From positions 1 to 36,753 of the forward strand of contig JAJXXL010000332.1 in NCBI GenBank assembly GCA_021781115.1: DNA of 36,753 nt. The letters run 5' to 3'. Made by a program: the position numbers and the translations under genes. The stretch's first letter is position 1. Each line of letters starts with the position of its first letter. The DNA comes from Planctomycetota bacterium (GTDB lineage Bacteria > Planctomycetota > Planctomycetia > Planctomycetales > Planctomycetaceae). Positions 35,043 to 36,753 of this stretch are shown piece by piece. A model generated the notes under the pieces. The model saw only the letters and a program-made list of their open reading frames with translations. It searched no databases and was not told the DNA's origin.

Positions 35043-36251
35043 TCATTTGTTCCACAAATCTCCCACGGCGCGGCGGATCTTTCCGCTTGTGGTTTGTTCG
35101 ACATGAATCAGATCGCCAGGTTGAACTGCCGGTGCGACCGCGGGGCGCGCGTCGATCTCTTCGATATTCACGAACCACCGCTGAGCGCCGCGGCCGTCAC
35201 GCGCCGGGCGCACGAGTGTGATGTTCAGCGGCACGCCATGCGTTTGAACATCGCCGGCGAGCAGCAACGCCTGCCAGACGTTAAGGAGTTTGTCGGTGGG
35301 CAGGGCGTAGGCGCCCGGGCGGGCGACTTCGCCGCTGATGCGGATGGGCGCTACAACCGCTTTGACCATTAAGCCGTCGCCGTCGCTGAGCAACAACGCT
35401 GTCAATTCGCGGGCTTCCGATTCGACCGACACATCGTACCAGTGCGTCTCAGGCAAGTCGGCCGGCGATGGTGCGCGATCGCCCTGCACTTCGCCCGAAT
35501 CATCGGCCGAGACCCCGGCTGCGTTGGCGTACAATTGCGATTGTGCGTTTGCGAGCACCGGCTCGCCTTCATTCTTTTTGTGCCGCGCCGGGGTGCCGCC
35601 GGTCGGCTTGTGGCTGACGGCAATTTGCGTCCCCGCAGCCGCCTTCAGCCCACCGGCCGAGACGAGCGCTGCGTAGACGCTGGCGTTGGTTCGCGGCAGG
35701 GCGACGGGGCCGGGCCGAATAACTGCCCCCGAGACGTGAATTGTCACTTGGGGAGCGTCGAGGCTGCGGACAAGCACCCGGGGCTGGTTCAGAAATTCAC
35801 CGGATTGAAGGGCATCGTGCAAGCCCTGCTCAATTTCAGGAATTGTTTTGCCTGCCACCGAAATTTCGCCGAGTAACGGCACGTCAATCGTTTGCGCCGC
35901 ACTGACCCGCACTGGAAACGTGTGCGGCGAACCAGGTTCAAGCAGATCCCAGACCGTAATTTCGAGCAGGCTGTCGGAGCCGACGCTCGCCGCGTGCGGC
36001 GGCGGTTTGATCGAATTGAGGTCGAACGCCTCCGAGGCGTCGAGCGGTTGACTGACAAAATGCGTCAGCCACGACAGGGGCCGCGGCGCGGTTGCTGCGG
36101 GCGGCGAAAAGATGGCGCAGCCCGGTGCCGCCAGGCACGTGGCAATGCCCGGCAAGATCAGCCCAGTGAGCCAAGCCCAAAATCGGTTTCGGGCCGTATC
36201 GGGCCGGCGCGAACTGAAACGCCAGAGAACTGCGTTACACATGACGCGCAT
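35043..36251 (-). CDS. Polysaccharide export lipoprotein (Wza-like, SLBB domain)
   Basis: Lipobox 'CLAAPGC', 'SLLEITVWDLLEPG', 'QTIDVPLLGEISVAGKTIPEIEQGLHDAL', SLBB 'VTIHVSGAVIRPGPVALPRTNASVYAALVSAGGL'. Confidence 0.82.
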   Translation of the reverse strand: MRVMCNAVLWRFSSRRPDTARNRFWAWLTGLILPGIATCLAAPGCAIFSPPAATAPRPLSWLTHFVSQPLDASEAFDLNSIKPPPHAASVGSDSLLEITVWDLLEPGSPHTFPVRVSAAQTIDVPLLGEISVAGKTIPEIEQGLHDALQSGEFLNQPRVLVRSLDAPQVTIHVSGAVIRPGPVALPRTNASVYAALVSAGGLKAAAGTQIAVSHKPTGGTPARHKKNEGEPVLANAQSQLYANAAGVSADDSGEVQGDRAPSPADLPETHWYDVSVESEARELTALLLSDGDGLMVKAVVAPIRISGEVARPGAYALPTDKLLNVWQALLLAGDVQTHGVPLNITLVRPARDGRGAQRWFVNIEEIDARPAVAPAVQPGDLIHVEQTTSGKIRRAVGDLWNK

Positions 36252-36496
36252 GAACTGTTCCGGGTGCACAGGTGCGGCCAACAGGCGCACACGCCGAACC
36301 CGATCCCGCCACGGGATGAGGTTGTGAGTTGTAGACGACGGTATCGTAGAGGGGGGGGAGAGGGGGCTCCAACTGCTGCGGCCAAGGTCAGCGATCAACC
36401 AGGACCATAATCGGCAGAGTTTGAGCGTGCGGTTGATACCGGAAACTCCAATCCCCGTCAATACCGCGAATTTAAATAAAAAGACACCCATTATTA

Positions 36497-36525
36497 TTGA
36501 CAGAACATCGACGGTTTGGTAAATA
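36497..36525 (+). promoter_or_regulatory. Candidate sigma70-type promoter TTGACA-N17-TAAATA
   Basis: Exact TTGACA, 17-bp spacer, weak -10; oriented toward the transposase at 36644. Confidence 0.3.
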
Positions 36526-36643
36526 TGGTGTCGTTGGCATCCTCGGTCAGTGTGACACACACGCCGAATTGCAACCCGATCTGTTGATATTGACGATTGT
36601 TTACGACGTGTTCGCCCAGTGGTCTTGTCTTTCGAGGTGCATC

Positions 36644-36753
36644 ATGCCTGCCTACCCCCGACGACAAATCGTGGCGACAGCCGAAGTGGGCGTGTATCAC
36701 TGTGTGGCGCGGTGCGTCCGCCGGGCGTTTCTGTGCGGCAAGGATGCGTTTAC
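36644..36753 (+). CDS. Truncated (window edge) IS200/REP-associated tyrosine transposase-like protein
   Basis: Manual translation from ATG 36644: MPAYPRRQIVATAEVGVYHCVARCVRRAFLCGKDAF; matches the N-terminal 'YH..(S/A)R...R..LF' pattern of Y1/RAYT-type transposases. Not in the ORF track because it runs off the end. Confidence 0.7.
   Translation, partial: MPAYPRRQIVATAEVGVYHCVARCVRRAFLCGKDAF

Overview
The window is high-GC bacterial DNA. Gene content suggests a planctomycete chromosome, but that assignment is inferred from family resemblance only. I support about 27 protein-coding genes, including a truncated transposase at the right edge that is missing from the ORF track. I found no convincing rRNA, tRNA or CRISPR array. 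Main blocks, left to right: (a) a small possible PD-(D/E)xK-like ORF, then a ~740-bp non-coding tract with three copies of a ~49-bp interspersed repeat; (b) an AarF/UbiB kinase; (c) a + strand cluster of RedB-like thioredoxin-fold protein, membrane histidine kinase and hybrid REC-PAS-HK-REC protein; (d) a 1359-aa single-module, TE-less, C-less NRPS with Pls/PosA (epsilon-poly-L-lysine synthetase) architecture: A domain, T domain, then three tandem [TM pair + left-handed beta-helix-like] units; (e) a minus-strand run of SDR, SLC13 transporter, large GTPase and Ser/Thr kinase with a degenerate receiver-like tail; (f) NagA-like deacetylase, HlyD-like adaptor, Fmt, DUF1080 protein, RdgB; (g) a tandem pair of paralogous lipoproteins; (h) a CusRS/OmpR-type two-component pair; (i) a sugar-phosphate isomerase/epimerase, a HEAT-repeat protein and a divergent tandem pair of secreted 'YIDNQKKW' paralogues; (j) a Wzz-like/SLBB exopolysaccharide export pair and the start of an IS200/RAYT-like transposase. 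The most interesting item is the Pls/PosA-type synthetase. The most novel-looking unexplained items are the YIDNQKKW paralogue pair, the lipoprotein pair, the 49-bp repeat family and a MITE-like inverted-repeat element.
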